DNA of 64,000 bases, from NCBI GenBank assembly GCA_914767715.1, contig OU612065.1:12214001-12278000 (forward strand), given 5' to 3'. Origin of the DNA: Membranipora membranacea. Lineage: Eukaryota > Bryozoa > Gymnolaemata > Cheilostomatida > Membraniporidae. The notes below the pieces were generated by a model. The model was not told where the DNA came from. It saw nothing but the letters and a program-made list of their open reading frames with translations, and did no database searches. This document shows positions 35,891 through 50,358 of this stretch, piece after piece (the first letter of the stretch is position 1; every line of letters starts with the position of its first letter). The position numbers and the translations under genes were made by a program.

Positions 35891-37798
35891 CAATCTAGGT
35901 GATACTGACTATATCGACTGACTGGGAAACTTAAAAATCCTTGACTGAAGATGTTTACATGCTTACCATAGATCTAGCATCGGTCAACACATTGATAGGA
36001 GTTATAATCTTACGCCAACCTTATTTGTTTGTGCAGCTCTGATGCCTGTTTTGTCTCTAAGTAGATTTCTTGCTATAAACCTGTTTGTTACTTATTGGTC
36101 ACACATTTCATCATGTCTTAATTCTGTTACTTGCAGCTGCTGTAATTTTCTAGTTTATGAGGCTGATATACAAATCCCATGCTATTTTCGTGCACTTGAC
36201 AATGTTTTTATAGGTGCGAGTTATTTATCTCAGTAAGTCGGAATCTATTTTTCTAAAATGTCATTGAAAGGAGCTTTCCTTTACACACACCGATCAGGAT
36301 GGGTGTCGGTGCAGTTTACACATTACCTTAAACCCTCACAAATATCAAGAGTGAAGAAATGAAATGCAAGTCAAATGCTGTTTTATTGATCCAGTTATGT
36401 TGATCCAGTTATGTTTCGAAGTATCATCAATGGATGACATTTGTACACAAAAATGTGGTGGTACCAACATGATTGAGCCATTGTTTTGTAATATTACCAT
36501 GTCCCTACTCAGTTTAATCATGCCTGTACCACAACTTGTTTTAATGTGGTATTTCTAACATGCCCGTAATGACAGTGGGGGACCGAACAAAGCTAGTGAA
36601 GACCGGCTACAGACATGAGACAGACAACAATTGTTTCATAGTATCAGCTGACTAGGGGATACTACAATGTCTGCTGTCTTAAGAGCTTTTGGCACCTAAA
36701 TCAAGTTTTCGATCAATTATTTTTTGATTCCACTTATTATGGGGAGAACTTCAAATTTGCAATCATCTCGGCAGAAATTGAAAGGGGTATTACAAATTCT
36801 TCTAAGCTCTTATAAGAGCTAGAAATACCTAAATGAAACTTACATGGCAAAATGTTAAGATCATAATCAAGCTAAAAAAAATTGTTACTCATGGTATGTT
36901 ATTGTAGTCGCTGTTGTGGTAAAATATTTATGGTAAAAGTATATTGTAGTAATTTTTCATTATTCCTCTCGAATGACACCTTGGCATAGAGGCCAAATGT
37001 TAAACATGGCACCCGCCTGCAAGAGTTTTGCAAAGCAAGTTTTTGGGAGTGATGTGGTATAACAAAATGATCATTGTCAATTCAATAAACGATAGTGAGT
37101 TCATTGCTCAATTATTACACTCGAGTTCAAAACTTCAGCCTCATATTGTCATTGACATCCAACACTGTGACTCCTCGTGTCAATGTAGAAAGCAGCAACG
37201 GTGGCCAACAATTGGCATCTATACAATTTAATTTGTGAGCACTATATGATAAACCTAAATCTGTATCTAGACTTTATACTCTGGCCCTGGAACCAATGTG
37301 ATACTTTCTTACAGAGTATGAAAATCTTAGATGTTGAAGGTGCGTCCTTGATAACATTGTGAATATGTGAACAATAAGTTAGTTTTTGTTTCCATCCTTG
37401 AAAGTAAGACTAATGTCAGAAAAAAACTATATTGATTGGTTATTAGAATGACATGATAACAGGCAAAAGAACCAACGACTCAATCTTCATCATTAACAGT
37501 AGACTTAAACCAGCAAGGGAGGAAAGTGCACCAGCAGATCAAGTGGCAGCTGGTCTGGATAAAAATAGATCTGACATTGTGACAATTAAGTTATGAAAAA
37601 ACTGTCAAGAAAAATAAGACTCTAGCAGAAAATAGATAAAACAGTAACAGCAAGCCTTGCTTGAAGCAAGTAAAATCAATAATAATTTTTATAATTAGCC
37701 TAATAGTTGATTAAATTGACAAATATTGCCCGAAAGCAGGTTTTGAAATATCTTTAGATTGTAAGCAGTAAATAATAATTGGTATTCACAATTAATTT
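35891..37798. other. Intergenic, convergent 3' ends of AdipoR and RS-protein genes
   Basis: About 1.9 kb containing both 3' untranslated regions. A 14-bp unit, TGATCCAGTTATGT, is duplicated in tandem at 36387-36414. No exon with recognisable similarity is present. Confidence 0.5.
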
Positions 37799-40700
37799 TT
37801 ACATCGGTCTGGCAAATCTCTGCAATAAAAGAGGATGTGCTGCTGCGGCAGCAGCACCTGGATTGGCCAGCACCACTTGTCCATTTGGTAGTTGAATAAA
37901 CTGTTGCAGTCCCTGTGCTGCAGCGGCCTGCTGCTGTGCCATCAACTGTTGTTGGGCCATGAGCTGTTGCTGCTGCAAAGCAAGCCCTGGCTGCACAAGT
38001 CCTAAACTAGCGGCCATCTGCATTTGTTGAATCTGCTGCATTTGGATGGCTTGGGCTTGAGCCTGGGCTGCTGCCTGTGCCTGGGCGTGTGCAGCTGCAT
38101 TGGCTTGTGCTTGTTGCATTTGCTGCATATGTGCATGAAGCTGCAGCTGGGCTGCCTGTGCCGGAGTAACTGCTACAGGTACGCTGGTTGGAGCTGCTGT
38201 TGCTGCTTGTATAGGAACACCAGCCTGCGGCACTGTAGTAGTTGAGGATGAGGAAGCCATTGCAAATACAGGTTGTGACTGAGAGACGAGCGCCTTCTGC
38301 TGCGACATAAATATCTGATGAGCGTAAGACTTAATGACAGCCTCATGAGGTGCTGGTTTACCATCATCTCCAGTAATTTCCCCTTCAGCAGACTGGGGTG
38401 ACTGTGATGCCAGGTGCTGCGGCTGTTGTTGCTGCTGTTGCATCTGGGCCGCCTGCTGTGCCATGGCTATTTGTTGCTGCTGCTGCTGAATCTGTGCAGC
38501 ATGTGCTGGGGAGATTTGTACTGGCTGTCCAGTGAGGGGATCTATTGCAAACATCGGGGGCTGAGCAACCTCCTGCAACGATAAGAAAACAAAGGGGAGG
38601 ATTATCATACGTCAGAACAAGTAGTTGGTCACAGCTAGTTTAAAGTCAGTTTTATGTTGAAACCCCCATCTCACCTTAATCGATGTATGGTAATTTTGGT
38701 TGCGACATGTTGCACTATTGATTGTGACACAATATTACACCTTGTAAAACAGCTAGTAGTGCTTTCATAAGGGGACAAACCTGAGGAATAGCAGCTATTC
38801 CTGGATTATACTGTGCCATAGCTAACTGTTGTAGTTGATCGCTGGCAGGGCTGGAAGTGGTCGCTTGAACATGCTGCTTGGCTTGTTCCTGTAACTCTCG
38901 GAACATCTCGTCATTCTGATCGGGAGCTTCCATAGGTTTTATATCTTGTGGGACTGAATTGGCATCGCGAGAGTGACTACTTCTTGGTGTGCCTTCTGGT
39001 AGAGGTATATCACTATCCATACCAGGTCGCACTGGTCCTATGAATGATATGCATAAAGCGTGTTACAAATTCAGTAGTCTCGCACAATATCGCACCAAGG
39101 TTGTCATAAACATAATCATTTCATCATTTATTGATCGAGATACACATTTGGTTAGTTGGATTCCACTGTAGAAATAGTATCCTTTGGACTCCGGTAAATC
39201 GGGAGTATAATGACTACTTACCTATGAATTCTCTTGACTGGATCGCTCGAGGCACAAAATCTGGAGCAGCAGCCTTCCGACTGGCATCTTCGAATGTATT
39301 CACCAGATCTGTGGTTCCATTAACTGCGACAGAGGCTGATGGAGTAGTAGCAGTAGCCGCAGTGGTGCCTTCTGTGCAGAGAGAAAACAAAGGAATTGGC
39401 TTTTTGATAGGTTAGAAAGCTGAGTTAGGAAAGATGGTTGTACAACTGTCTACAATCTTGAACACCCACCTCGATAAACCTACATGAAACCATGCACAGT
39501 TAGCTAGCACAATGATTATAGGTTTGCAATGAGGGAAATCACAGTGAATACCTGATATACCCCTTTAGCTGCCAAATAGGAGGAAAAAGAACCTGAAACA
39601 GACATCGTGTTGCGACAATGGCAGCACATGCGTGCAAGCTTAATATCATAATGAAAGAATCATAAACAACATCAGTAGAATTGTAACGTAACTGTACCAA
39701 TAATATATCAAAATTACTGCACTATTTTTGTCCAGAAGATTCATAACTAACTTCCACCTACAAGAATCAAGAGGCTGCGTTCCTACAATAAACGTACGTA
39801 CAGCAAAGGACAAAAATAATCAGCCAATGGATTAGTGTATTTCACAAAGGCTAATTGAGCACAGCTGTGAGGTTCACTCCCTAACTTACCCGAATAAAAT
39901 TAGTTGGACTAAAATCTGAAATAGCTTCCAAATCACAGCAAATGTGAGGTCAGTACACAGTGGAAAGATTTTCAAAATGATTGTAAAAGGGAGTAATTAT
40001 AAGTATTTTAAGGGGGAAAACAAGACTAAGAACATAGAAAACATCTACTAATAAAAACGGACGAGTGCACATTACCACTGCAGCAAGAGGAGACATCCCA
40101 ACACTACTAACTGCAGAAATTGACCATGCAATAATGAAAATTGCAATGCAATATAATACATGGCATGGTAATGACTTTCCCTTTTACCTGACCGATGAAT
40201 AGCTTAGTGTTTTTGACCATTAAATTAGTGGTGGGGTTGCTAGATGGGTGACAACTTAGAGCTAGATATAATATACACACCTGCTGAGACATTTGTTGGG
40301 CTTGCTCCGTTGGTTTTCATAGTAGCTACAGCAGTTGTAGGAGTTGAGGTAGTTGGTAGAGATATTCCGGCTGATGATGCTGCAGCTGCTATGGACGCCA
40401 TCGCTCTCTTTTGCAGATCCTGCTGTTCTTCTTTTTGCTTTTTCAGTCGCATAACTGTCTCCTCAGCCTTGGCTCTACCAGTCTCAAGCTGCTTTTGGAT
40501 ATTTGGATTCTGGTGTGGATTCTGTTGATTTTGATTCTTGAACTGATTTTTCTTTTTAAATTTCTTGCGCTTACCCAAATTGTAGGCTCTGGTATTATTG
40601 TACTTTGGTTGAACAGCTCTGGTGTACCTGGGAGAGCGTGATCGAGATCGAGAACTATAGGAACGTGAGGTGTAACTACTGTAACTGCTACGAGAATAAG

Positions 40701-43700
40701 ATCGGTATCTGCTGCGACTTCGGGATGACGATCGACTGTATGACCTCGAGTATGATCGGGACCTTGACCTAGAGGATGAATAAGACCTACTACGACTCCT
40801 TGAGTAGGACTTTGAGTATGATCTTCTCCTCTTGGTTCGTCTTCTTCGTCTGCTGCGGTAGTAACTGTCATCAGATGAGTAAGATGAGCTTCTACTTCGG
40901 GATCGACTTTTGCTGTTGGACCGTGATCTGCTTCTTGACCTCGAGTGAGAGCTGGTCCTATCAGGACCAGGATTAGGATGAGCCAAGGGGACAGCCGGCT
41001 TCGCATCAGGCAGTGGATTGTGCATCTCAATAGTTTTCAGCATTCCACCAGATTGCATCTTACCAAAGGGATTAGTAGCAGGGGCCTTCTTTTTTGGCGT
41101 GGGCTTTTCATCAGCTTTCTCCGAGTCAGACTCCTCAGAGAATCGATAGGATATTGCTCCTTTGCGACTAGATCCTTCTTCATCACTACTGCTGTCCCAT
41201 TTTGACTTGGTGGTTGAAGACAGCTTGCCTGAGTTTTGACTGAAGGCAATTTTGATCTTGGCTTGACTCTGCTCGGACACAGCAGCAGCAGCACCAGATG
41301 CAGACTTTCCACTCACACCTGGAGGCTTGCTTTTCTTTACAGGAGAAGGACCAGGAACAACGGGATGGTCATTGCCAGACCCACTCATCACCTTCTTCTT
41401 GAGTTTTTTGAGGCGCTTTACTTGCTTATCAACTTTGCTATTCTCATTACTGATGGCTGAAGGTGACAACAGGGCAGTCTTGGCTGTTGTAGGGAGCTCA
41501 GGATCTTTTGTGGGGGTTTTGGTTGGGGTCTTAGATGGGGCTTTAGTGCTGTTTGGTGTCACATCTGCTGCTTCGGTTGACACAGATGGCTGCTCATGAA
41601 CAGAAGTAGAAGACTTGCGCTTATGGTGTTTCCTCCTGCGACTTTTCTTGCCCGATGATTGTGGTTTTCTGTCAGAGATAACAGTGTCTCCAATACTCAC
41701 ATCACCCTCAGGGGTTTTAGCTTTGCTTGCCTCCATGTTTGGTATGATGGGTGCCTTGTTTTGCTTCTTCTTAGATGCGCAAGATTTGACACTTTGACGC
41801 CCCTTTCTCTTTCTGGATTTGTGTTTAGCTGTATACTCCACTAGATCGATTATTTCATCCAATACGTCACTGATGATAAACAGATTATTCCTGTGTTTCT
41901 CTGCCTCCTTACTGAGGTTTATATCATGCTCATAGAATGATGGATTACAGCTGAAACTGATGACAGGGCTTGCTGCTGTATACCGCACAGAGCTCACTGG
42001 CCACTTCAGCTTTGACACCAAGTCAATACTTTTAACAGAGAAATCTCCCAATCCACTACAACAGAAATATGAAAGCACTATGAGGATTGGTTAGAAAGTC
42101 ATTATAATGGGAATACATGACAAGCAGAGAGCACCACACACTAGGCTCATGTGTGGAAATGTGAGGAGAGCGTGGGTATATAGTTGTGTCTGGTGGTGAA
42201 TTAGGAGTTATAGTAATATATTATGATAGATACTATATTCAGTAGCTGCCTTATGACACTATACAGAGACAAAAATTGTAGAGACAATCAGATGAGATGA
42301 AAGGGAGGTAAGTTTTTTCTCTTTTTTCTTGGGTACTGATCATTCTTTTAACAGATAGTACGCAAGCACAAAAAGTAGATTATAAAACGTTGTTATCAAA
42401 CTAGAATGCTCTCAACTACACCAATGCAGTATTCCAGTAGGGTTTACTTACTCAGGCTACGAACTGTCTGAAAATACATATCAACACCATTGTAAAACAT
42501 TGGTAATCACCAGAAAAAACCCATCCCAAATATTTTTTGTATAAAACTAATGAATTCAAACAACTATGTGGGGTTTGCCAGAGAGCAAATTTATTTTCAT
42601 GTGTATAACAGCTCTCATGGCTTTCCACTCTAAGAATAATATTAATACATAACAACATCCTCCGATCAACTTACCTTGCTGCAGGTGAATTCTGTATTAC
42701 TGCAACAACTTCATTGATTTCAGATTTCTGGAATAAGACAATTAGAAGCCAGTTAGACATATGTCTGACATAATTGTGTGAAAGACCTATTCTCTCATGA
42801 ATATAATCAAATATGCCATGGAAAGACAGAGGGTCAAATTCAATTTGAGTTTAATTGATCAGTTGCTCTCCCTTGTGGGTTAGGGACCAACTAATTTACA
42901 AAAAAAAAAGCACACAATTGATCTAACACATTGGTAACACTGACATTTTAAAAATTATCAATAAATTGCAACAACTGCTTTGGTTCAGTGTTGCGACCAA
43001 CAATTTTACAGACATTCAGTTGTTGTTATTAACTACCACTGTCAAAGAATACTTTATGATTACATATAGGGTAAAATGTAGTAGAATCAATCTGGTGTAG
43101 GTCACGATTGCTCCACTTGGTTATAAAGATTAACTTCCGCAAAATACAAAGATCTTACCTTTGAATGAGAAGAACAAGAGGCTTTAGTACTATCACTTTG
43201 TTGACCATTCTTGTGAATCAAAGACTCGTCACTACTTCGGTTTACATCTGGAACAAAACAAAACTATTGGTAACAAAATGATGCCAATGCTGTCAGAGAC
43301 TACCTGAAAAGAAGAACGGATGTTACAGAATCGGTTGCGATCCAGACCATGTATTCGTGGCAGTTAGCCAGGTTACCATTGATTCCGCTGATAGTAGAGA
43401 GCCTGTAAGAATAGAAAGACATGAACACAAACCAAAAAGACAACTGACGGCAACTACTAGTATATATTGTGCAAGGGAAGATGCATTGAACGCTGCATCG
43501 ACCGGTACATGATGTACAAATATATAATACGAAAAAGAAAATTAAACTGGGTTTTTTGGTGCAGAATAATCGAGATAAAACCCTGTTAGTGACTGGAGAA
43601 GATTTGTAAGAGAGCGATGCGCGGCGGTTGTACTACTGTAGACTGTTGTGGCTGCATTGTGCTGCGTACTTTACCATTGACCAGGCGGCAGCAATGCACA

Positions 43701-46700
43701 ACAGCTAACACTAGATTAGCTGACGGTACCCAAACATAAAGCCATGCTTCAAACACACATAGTAAGAATGTAGTTAGTAAAGAAATCAGATACACAGTGC
43801 TGAACAAAAACCATATCGGTGGTCATAAAATAATCATAGTTTGGTATGATAGGAAAACGACACTACTTAGGTTGGTCAGGCTGGGAGAGGTTAGAAATCA
43901 CAAGGGCGTGGATTGTCTAATTATAATAATGAAAGAAAGATCCAAGCACCACAATTATAGTACAACTTGGATGACGGCTAAATGGCAATCCTAGCCAGAA
44001 GTTAAACCAGCTAGCCCTTGCAACACCACATAGCGGTTCATGATGGTAAGTATGTGAAATATAGCAAGGCAGTTCTAAATTTACCAATAGTAGTTATGGA
44101 GTCGATCCTGTGGCACCTTGGCAAAATGTCACAAAGAATTACAGTTTTATATGATGAAACAGCAAATATCAACGCAAAATTGGCATGTCATGTAAAAATC
44201 AAATTACTGAGGCACATAGTCACAAGACAAGCATCATGTTAGCTTGAAAAGTTTTCCAATTTGGTTCCAATCGATCAAACAGGAGACACGATTATTCTGT
44301 TCAGTTCAGTTATTCTGTTTCCTTGGTGCAATTTTGGTAATTTCCAAGGGAGTTCTATTCAAGCGACCATGATGACAAAACCACATTGAAACAATGCATT
44401 GAACGCCCATCTGGGCCCTGCAACTGCAGGTGACATGTTTTAGATTGAGTTAACTAAGCAACTAAACTGATGAACCTATTTAAGTTAAAGGGTGGGAAAA
44501 TTAAGAAGACCATGACATTAGGGTTCATCCTTACTTGGCTAATCTACATCATGCCTGCTTAAAATAAAAAGCATGCAGAACAATGTGGCATAATTCAAAA
44601 CATGGAGTGTTAAAACGTAGCATGATGGTTTGCAACTCTTTCCACAACTCATGCACGAGGAACAAGCCAAATCCATTATGTGGTGTATGTGCCAGGGTAA
44701 GATACCACTTCAAATTGATCTACCACACTGCATTTCAGCACTCTTGGACAATTATTAGCAGCAGACTGATGTCATGGCAGGAACTCCCAGCATGCCTTTC
44801 ATCTTTTTTAGAGCCCATCAAAATCACCCCTGTTTGTATAAGTGCCCCAGCAGGTTGAGGGAACAAGGAAGGACCGCAATCACATGCATTTTGAGATAAA
44901 GCGAAGTAATCGGATTAGAATCCTGATTTAAAATTGACTGACGTCACTCCAAAAAATTACTCGATATTTGTGGGGGCAGGAAAGAAGCGGTGCATTCAGC
45001 TACTTGGATTGAAACGAATAGTGAATCTTGAAGCAATTACAAATCAGAACAATGTCTATATATAAACGTAACATTAATTTTCGTAAAAGCAGCACAGAGT
45101 ATAAAATTTGATGAGAGTAAAATGTATTTTGGTACACTGTACAGTCCACACACCCACATTTACCTGATTAGTCTGGCGCCAACACTCCATTAGAAACAGA
45201 GTGTCTTGCGACAGACTGACACAGACCTAACAGAATTATAAGGATACGACTGTTGAAATACATTATAATTGAAATCTTGAAATCGCACACAACATAGAGG
45301 CAAATCAACCATACCCATAACCAAGCAAAAATCCTGGATGATTTTATTAGACTTTTGTTGACATCAGCACACTTAACAGCATTTCAGTCACATCTTTGGC
45401 TAAGAGTTACAGGTGTTTTTGACATGCAGCACAAAGGAAGAAACAATGTGCACTGTTTGGGGATTGCAGTAGTTAAAGAGTATTGTTGCTGCTGAGGGAA
45501 AAACTTTAGTTGCTAGATCAAACAAGCTGGCTGATACAACCAATTACCTTGCAATAGGTGTTTTGATTTTGCAGTAGTGACAGCATCTACATCTAAGAAT
45601 TATCTAGGGTGTATGAAAACAACCTCGCTACCATTGGCCTGACTGGGAAAGTCAACCAAGACCAGAGGTATGGCGTCATCAAGACAAATATGGCATATAA
45701 TCTAGGATTCAGTTCATGACAAAATACCAATGATTAGCCAAGCTGTTACAAACTTACATACGTGCCCAATATTGTCATCTAGAAAATACAACCAAGTGTA
45801 TTTTAGTATTCAGTTGATATGTTATATCGAGAAATTTTTTTTAGCATTTTTTATAATTTATATTGGGGGGACTTTTGAGTTTCATAATTTCATATTTACG
45901 AAGGCAAACCAAAGAGAGTGGGATTTTGAGGACAGCTTGAAAATGAACAAACCACTGTCAATGAAGCCAGGCCATGCTATCCAACTCATCGCAAATGATG
46001 CGATTCAAAAAGCACACTTTGTTATACGCTTTTTCCTCCAAATCAGTAAGGGTGAGCTTTTGCTTCTTCAGTTTGCAAAGAATCAAGCGATAGGTGGAGA
46101 GGTGCGTGCTCAGTAATAATTCAATTAAGGAGGAACCAATACCAAGATACCGAGTATTAATTTTAACGGGTCCGTTATTGGCATGCTCATGGTGATTACA
46201 ACTCACACATCTGAGACTAACTGTCTAACAGGTGAAAACTTTCTCCAGTGAGACCACTGAAGAAAGCTTCCATGGCCAATTAGAACATCTTCCTGATGTG
46301 AGAGCTGATTAGCAGTCAGACACTAGCCTCACCAATGGCAATGGTCAGACAAACATAGCACACGCCGCTATAGGGGCGACCGTGAAAACTCCCCCAACAG
46401 ATTAAATTTGGTGTGGCTAGTCACCTGACAGTTGAGCACCGTGCATGGACCACAGAGGCAATAACCCCTACAGTGTGGACAGAACAATCACACAGGTTAT
46501 ATAAGTTGTTAAAGCAGGCAGTTGAAACATGAAAATTTGTAGCAAACAATAAGTTCTGGGGCAACTAGCAATAACCTTTCTTGTGACAAACTCACCAAGG
46601 ATCTGTCAAAAACGAAACACCATATTTTAGTTGAGCAATCGGCAGGCTGGTGTGATACACAAATAATGTAATATTCTGAGATTAGTCAACACATGGCCTG

Positions 46701-48024
46701 CCACTATGACTCTCAAGACATTCATGATTTTATCAACACTACTGACATTATCGCTTTTTCATCCCAAAATCCAAGGTGGTGGCTGTTTTAATCTCTACGG
46801 GCCAGAACTAATAAAGGTAGTGATAACAATATTGGCACCAGTAAAATAATAATGAAGTTTTAGTGAGCAAGACACGACTGTGAAAGTCGCGTCAGCTGAC
46901 CAGTGAGCAGCAAGAATCTACTTATGATATGAGAAAATGTGAGTGCTGATCGAACAACTAATCTAGGAAACCCTGGCTTTAGAAGCACTAGCCAAACTAC
47001 CGCAAACGAGCATGAAAACAATGCAGTGCGTACGCCTTTGGACTCAATATCATTTCAATTTCTGTATAGCCAAATAATGGAAAATTCAGATGATGGAAAT
47101 TTGGCTCGGAATCAGGTTATTGTTAGATAACTCTTACAGGGTTGATGTTTAAACAGATAATATTTTAAACAGGAAAAGGTTAACAATGCTAGACAGTCCA
47201 CAACCCGACAAGCGGCAACCGAGGGCGGTATAAACAGTTAAATGTGCATGCATGTGAGAAAGTTCTGTATATGCAAGCAACTAAAGTGGATAAGAGAAGA
47301 GACATGACCAGTGAATATCTGTGTTTCTGATAACCAACCCTGAGAAGAATTATTGTCGCCCACTGATAGTTATATTGATAAGGGCAACATTGAACGGCAA
47401 GCACTGCATTGTTTTCGGTAGACAAGGTAAAAGCAAACAGGGAATTAGTAGCAGTATTCGAGTGTTTTGTAGAGTTAAACTGAATCTGACTCAATCATTA
47501 TATGTAAGAACAACATTAAAAACCTTTTGTATCATAATCACATCATCTCACTGCGCTGAGACACGCAGCTGAGGAGTTCCGGTGTGTCCTGTGCTATAGA
47601 AGTAAATACGGCAATCAACAGTAGGCACCATAAGGATACAATATCAAATATCTAAGTTAAGCATGACCCTTCAACTCAATGCACAGGGATGGGGATAGCG
47701 AGTATACGACCCTGTGTATTGTTCAGTTGAAGAATCAGTGCTATTTAAAACAGAAATGACTCATTTTTTAAACAGAAAGGGCAACTGTAACTGCAATCTG
47801 GTGATTACAAAGTAACCAAAGCCATATGTAATAGATATATATGGCTATGGTTGTGACAGGCTAAAGTAAAATAGCTTATCCGATATTTTTCAGGACACAC
47901 ATATGTGTAGTTTATATGAGATGTTGGGTTTCTGTTACTTACGCTTATTGCTAGAAGATTCCAACTTGATCTTGGATCCATGATGTTGTTGATGAGATTT
48001 GACTTCGTTTATTCCTCCCTCAGA
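37799..48024 (-). CDS. RS-domain and Gln-rich nuclear protein, family not recognised; 5' end uncertain
   Basis: Likely nuclear RNA-processing or transcription-linked protein, judged from composition only. Exons (minus): 48024-47943, 43247-43159, 42727-42675, 42055-40281, 39371-39222, 39037-38781, 38572-37799. All junctions keep phase, giving about 1059 residues without the N-terminus. In order: a low-complexity Ser/Lys/Glu segment; a possibly folded part (VRYTAASPVISFSCNPSFYE, then a helical FIISDVLDEIIDLVEYTAKH); Lys-rich stretches (KKSRRRKHHKRK); an RS domain of about 120 residues (near 40620-40960); an NQ/KF-rich basic patch; a helical ETVMRLKKQKEEQQDLQKRAM; and a C-terminal third rich in Gln and Ala ending RFARPM. 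No RRM or kinase domain is visible. No in-frame Met exists in the first three exons, so translation starts upstream; 50359-50508 is the best candidate. The 4.7-kb second intron (43248-47942) holds no supportable nested gene. Confidence 0.8.
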
Positions 48025-49681
48025 CTAAAAAAAAAAACAATTGCAGAAATACAATTCTGTTTCCTCAATGTGTTTCATCTTTCACTCATTGGTCTGACTC
48101 AAAGAATCAGCATGGGTGTCTGTGTGTTCTGATAAATTCAGTTGGGTGATACATAGTCTAACTGTTGTAAGAAATGAGCATGGGTCAATACTAGGTCTTA
48201 CTTTTTTGCTGCTTGGTGGTTGCACTTGGACGATAACAGATTTGATCATAGCGTCTCAGCAGAACCGGTACAGGATTCACTGCACTATCTTGGATCTAAA
48301 ATGAGAATATCACAACTACAGGCACAAAATATGACAGAGGAAAGATCAATATCTAGATGAGATTACGCTCAGTTTTGCCAATCCAGTCTGATGCATATCC
48401 TAATCAATAAAACTTGTCAATTTGAACCTGTATTTTCAATACCAGATTGCAATGTCGACACAATGGGAACTTGATTATCAATAACTGGAGAGCAGCTGTT
48501 GTTGCCAGAATAGCAGACAAGAGTTATTCCAATTACAAATAATCAGGAATCATGTACTTACCTTTCTCACAGAACTGGTGTTCGTTCAGTTTTCATGAAG
48601 ACATGGAAAATCTGGAAATAAGAGCACACAAACACTTCAGATATGGTTTGTGTCCAGCAAAACAGAATGTTTAGGTGGAGTGATATTGACCTCAATATAA
48701 CACAATAAGGTATATTAAATTGTCCTTGATAACACTACTAAGCCTGCTGTTAAGCTCTCATTTTAATCAAACATTGACTCAATCTACCAACAACACAATA
48801 CTTTTTCATCAAAGATGGTTATAGTCAGGAGAAAGATTTTCACTGATTTAAAGAACATGACAATAGTGGTACAATAAAATCATGTGCAACAGGGGGTTGC
48901 CACCCCGACTCTTGTGCAGAAACACAATACTAGCAAATATGTTTGCAAGTCACATCTGCTCATGATGGAATACTACAAGAACAAATGTATGCTTAACCAC
49001 GAAAAGGAACAGTCAGTGATATATATCAATGGGAGCAAATGAAGGTCACACCTAACAAGCTCAGGGACAAATAGCCTATTGGGTCATAAGCGTTCAAGTG
49101 AACATCACAATGGGCCAAACCTAAATGTATGTGTATGATAACAATCAGACGTTCAGCTTCATATAAGCCTCTTAAGCCACACATTAGGCCTACTAATTTT
49201 TGTTCTGAGATATTCTTTCCAAGGTTTTTGGCTCTTATTAAGAAACGTGGCGGTGAAGTAGCTACACGCATTGGGTAGGCTACTCGGGGCTTACATGTAG
49301 CCTATGTTCTTTGCTGAAGTTCAATGTAAACAACAGCCCGATCTGTCAACCAGTGCATAACCGATTGACATTAGGCCCTATTAAATTCTATTAAAATTTC
49401 CAGAGCTGGTCGGACCCTGTTGTTTGAACATAATGCTGGGAATCCTAACCCAAAGAGTTACACGGATAGATCACAACCACTAGTCAGACTATCTATGTTT
49501 GATGACACAACACCGGGAACACCTAGCCCTGCCTTTCGGACAATGTATGGTATAGGCACAGAAGAAGAGAATTTAATTTTGGATGTTCATGTGTTATGCT
49601 ACACATATTAGTCTGTCTGGATTAGATTAAGGATGGCTCAAAAATCAAGCGATTTTATTTACTTTCCAAACTCCTAAGTAA

Positions 49682-49724
49682 GTTGTTGCAAGAAGGAATG
49701 GAAGTTACTCCTTGGTTGTTGCAA
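49682..49724. mobile_element. Degenerate CAAGG-type micro-element with 10-bp duplication
   Basis: A 23-bp core (49692-49714) begins GAAGGAATGG and ends GTTACTCCTTG; the right end matches the CAAGGAGTAA family and the left end is a decayed version of it. GTTGTTGCAA flanks it exactly (49682-49691 and 49715-49724). Confidence 0.5.
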
Positions 49725-50358
49725 CAAAGAATAAGAATTGCATTGGCACTACTACTACTTCTACTAACTATTATATTATAGCTACGAGAGTTTAGATTGG
49801 CAATAATAGGAAAGAAAGGATTAGCCACTGAAGTGAGGCAATTTAGAGTCGCTTGCTTTGTTGTAACTGATATACTTCTTCATTCTATCTTATATTGCAT
49901 CTTCATATTGAATGATGACGAATGGAGGAAGTAAAATTTGCTTATTTTTGATCAACACAACACGCACAAGACAGACAGACAGTAGAGTAGACGTCTTAGA
50001 CTTAGAGACTAGCAGAGTAGTACTAAGTGACAGACATACTCATTTACTGACTTAATAGTTATGACCAGAGAGCCTTACAGGTCCTGGCCACTACACTAAA
50101 CCAGACAAACACAATAATTTGATGAAAAAATTAAAGCAAGGGGCAGGGCAGCACACACAAAACAAAAGTATGTGACATCAAACCCTAACAGCCCACCGTC
50201 ATCATCAAATTCAAGCATAACAACTGGTCTTCTCTGAACTCACAGTCATTGCTTGTACCTGCCTAATTGATGAGAACTATGTCATTGGAAAAACATTCTT
50301 CCACATTACACAAGCCTGTTACACTATGAAATGAAGAGGGTGACTGTCTGTTACTTAC

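Noticed and set aside
40952-40970. 19-bp palindrome CTGGTCCTATCAGGACCAG
   Set aside because: It lies within coding sequence of the RS-domain protein, in frame, and has no flanking duplication.
45730-46206. Overlapping long frames (128 and 82 codons) on both strands in the large intron of the RS-domain gene
   Set aside because: No recognisable similarity, no matching splice structure, and strongly biased hydrophobic or Lys-rich composition; most likely chance frames.
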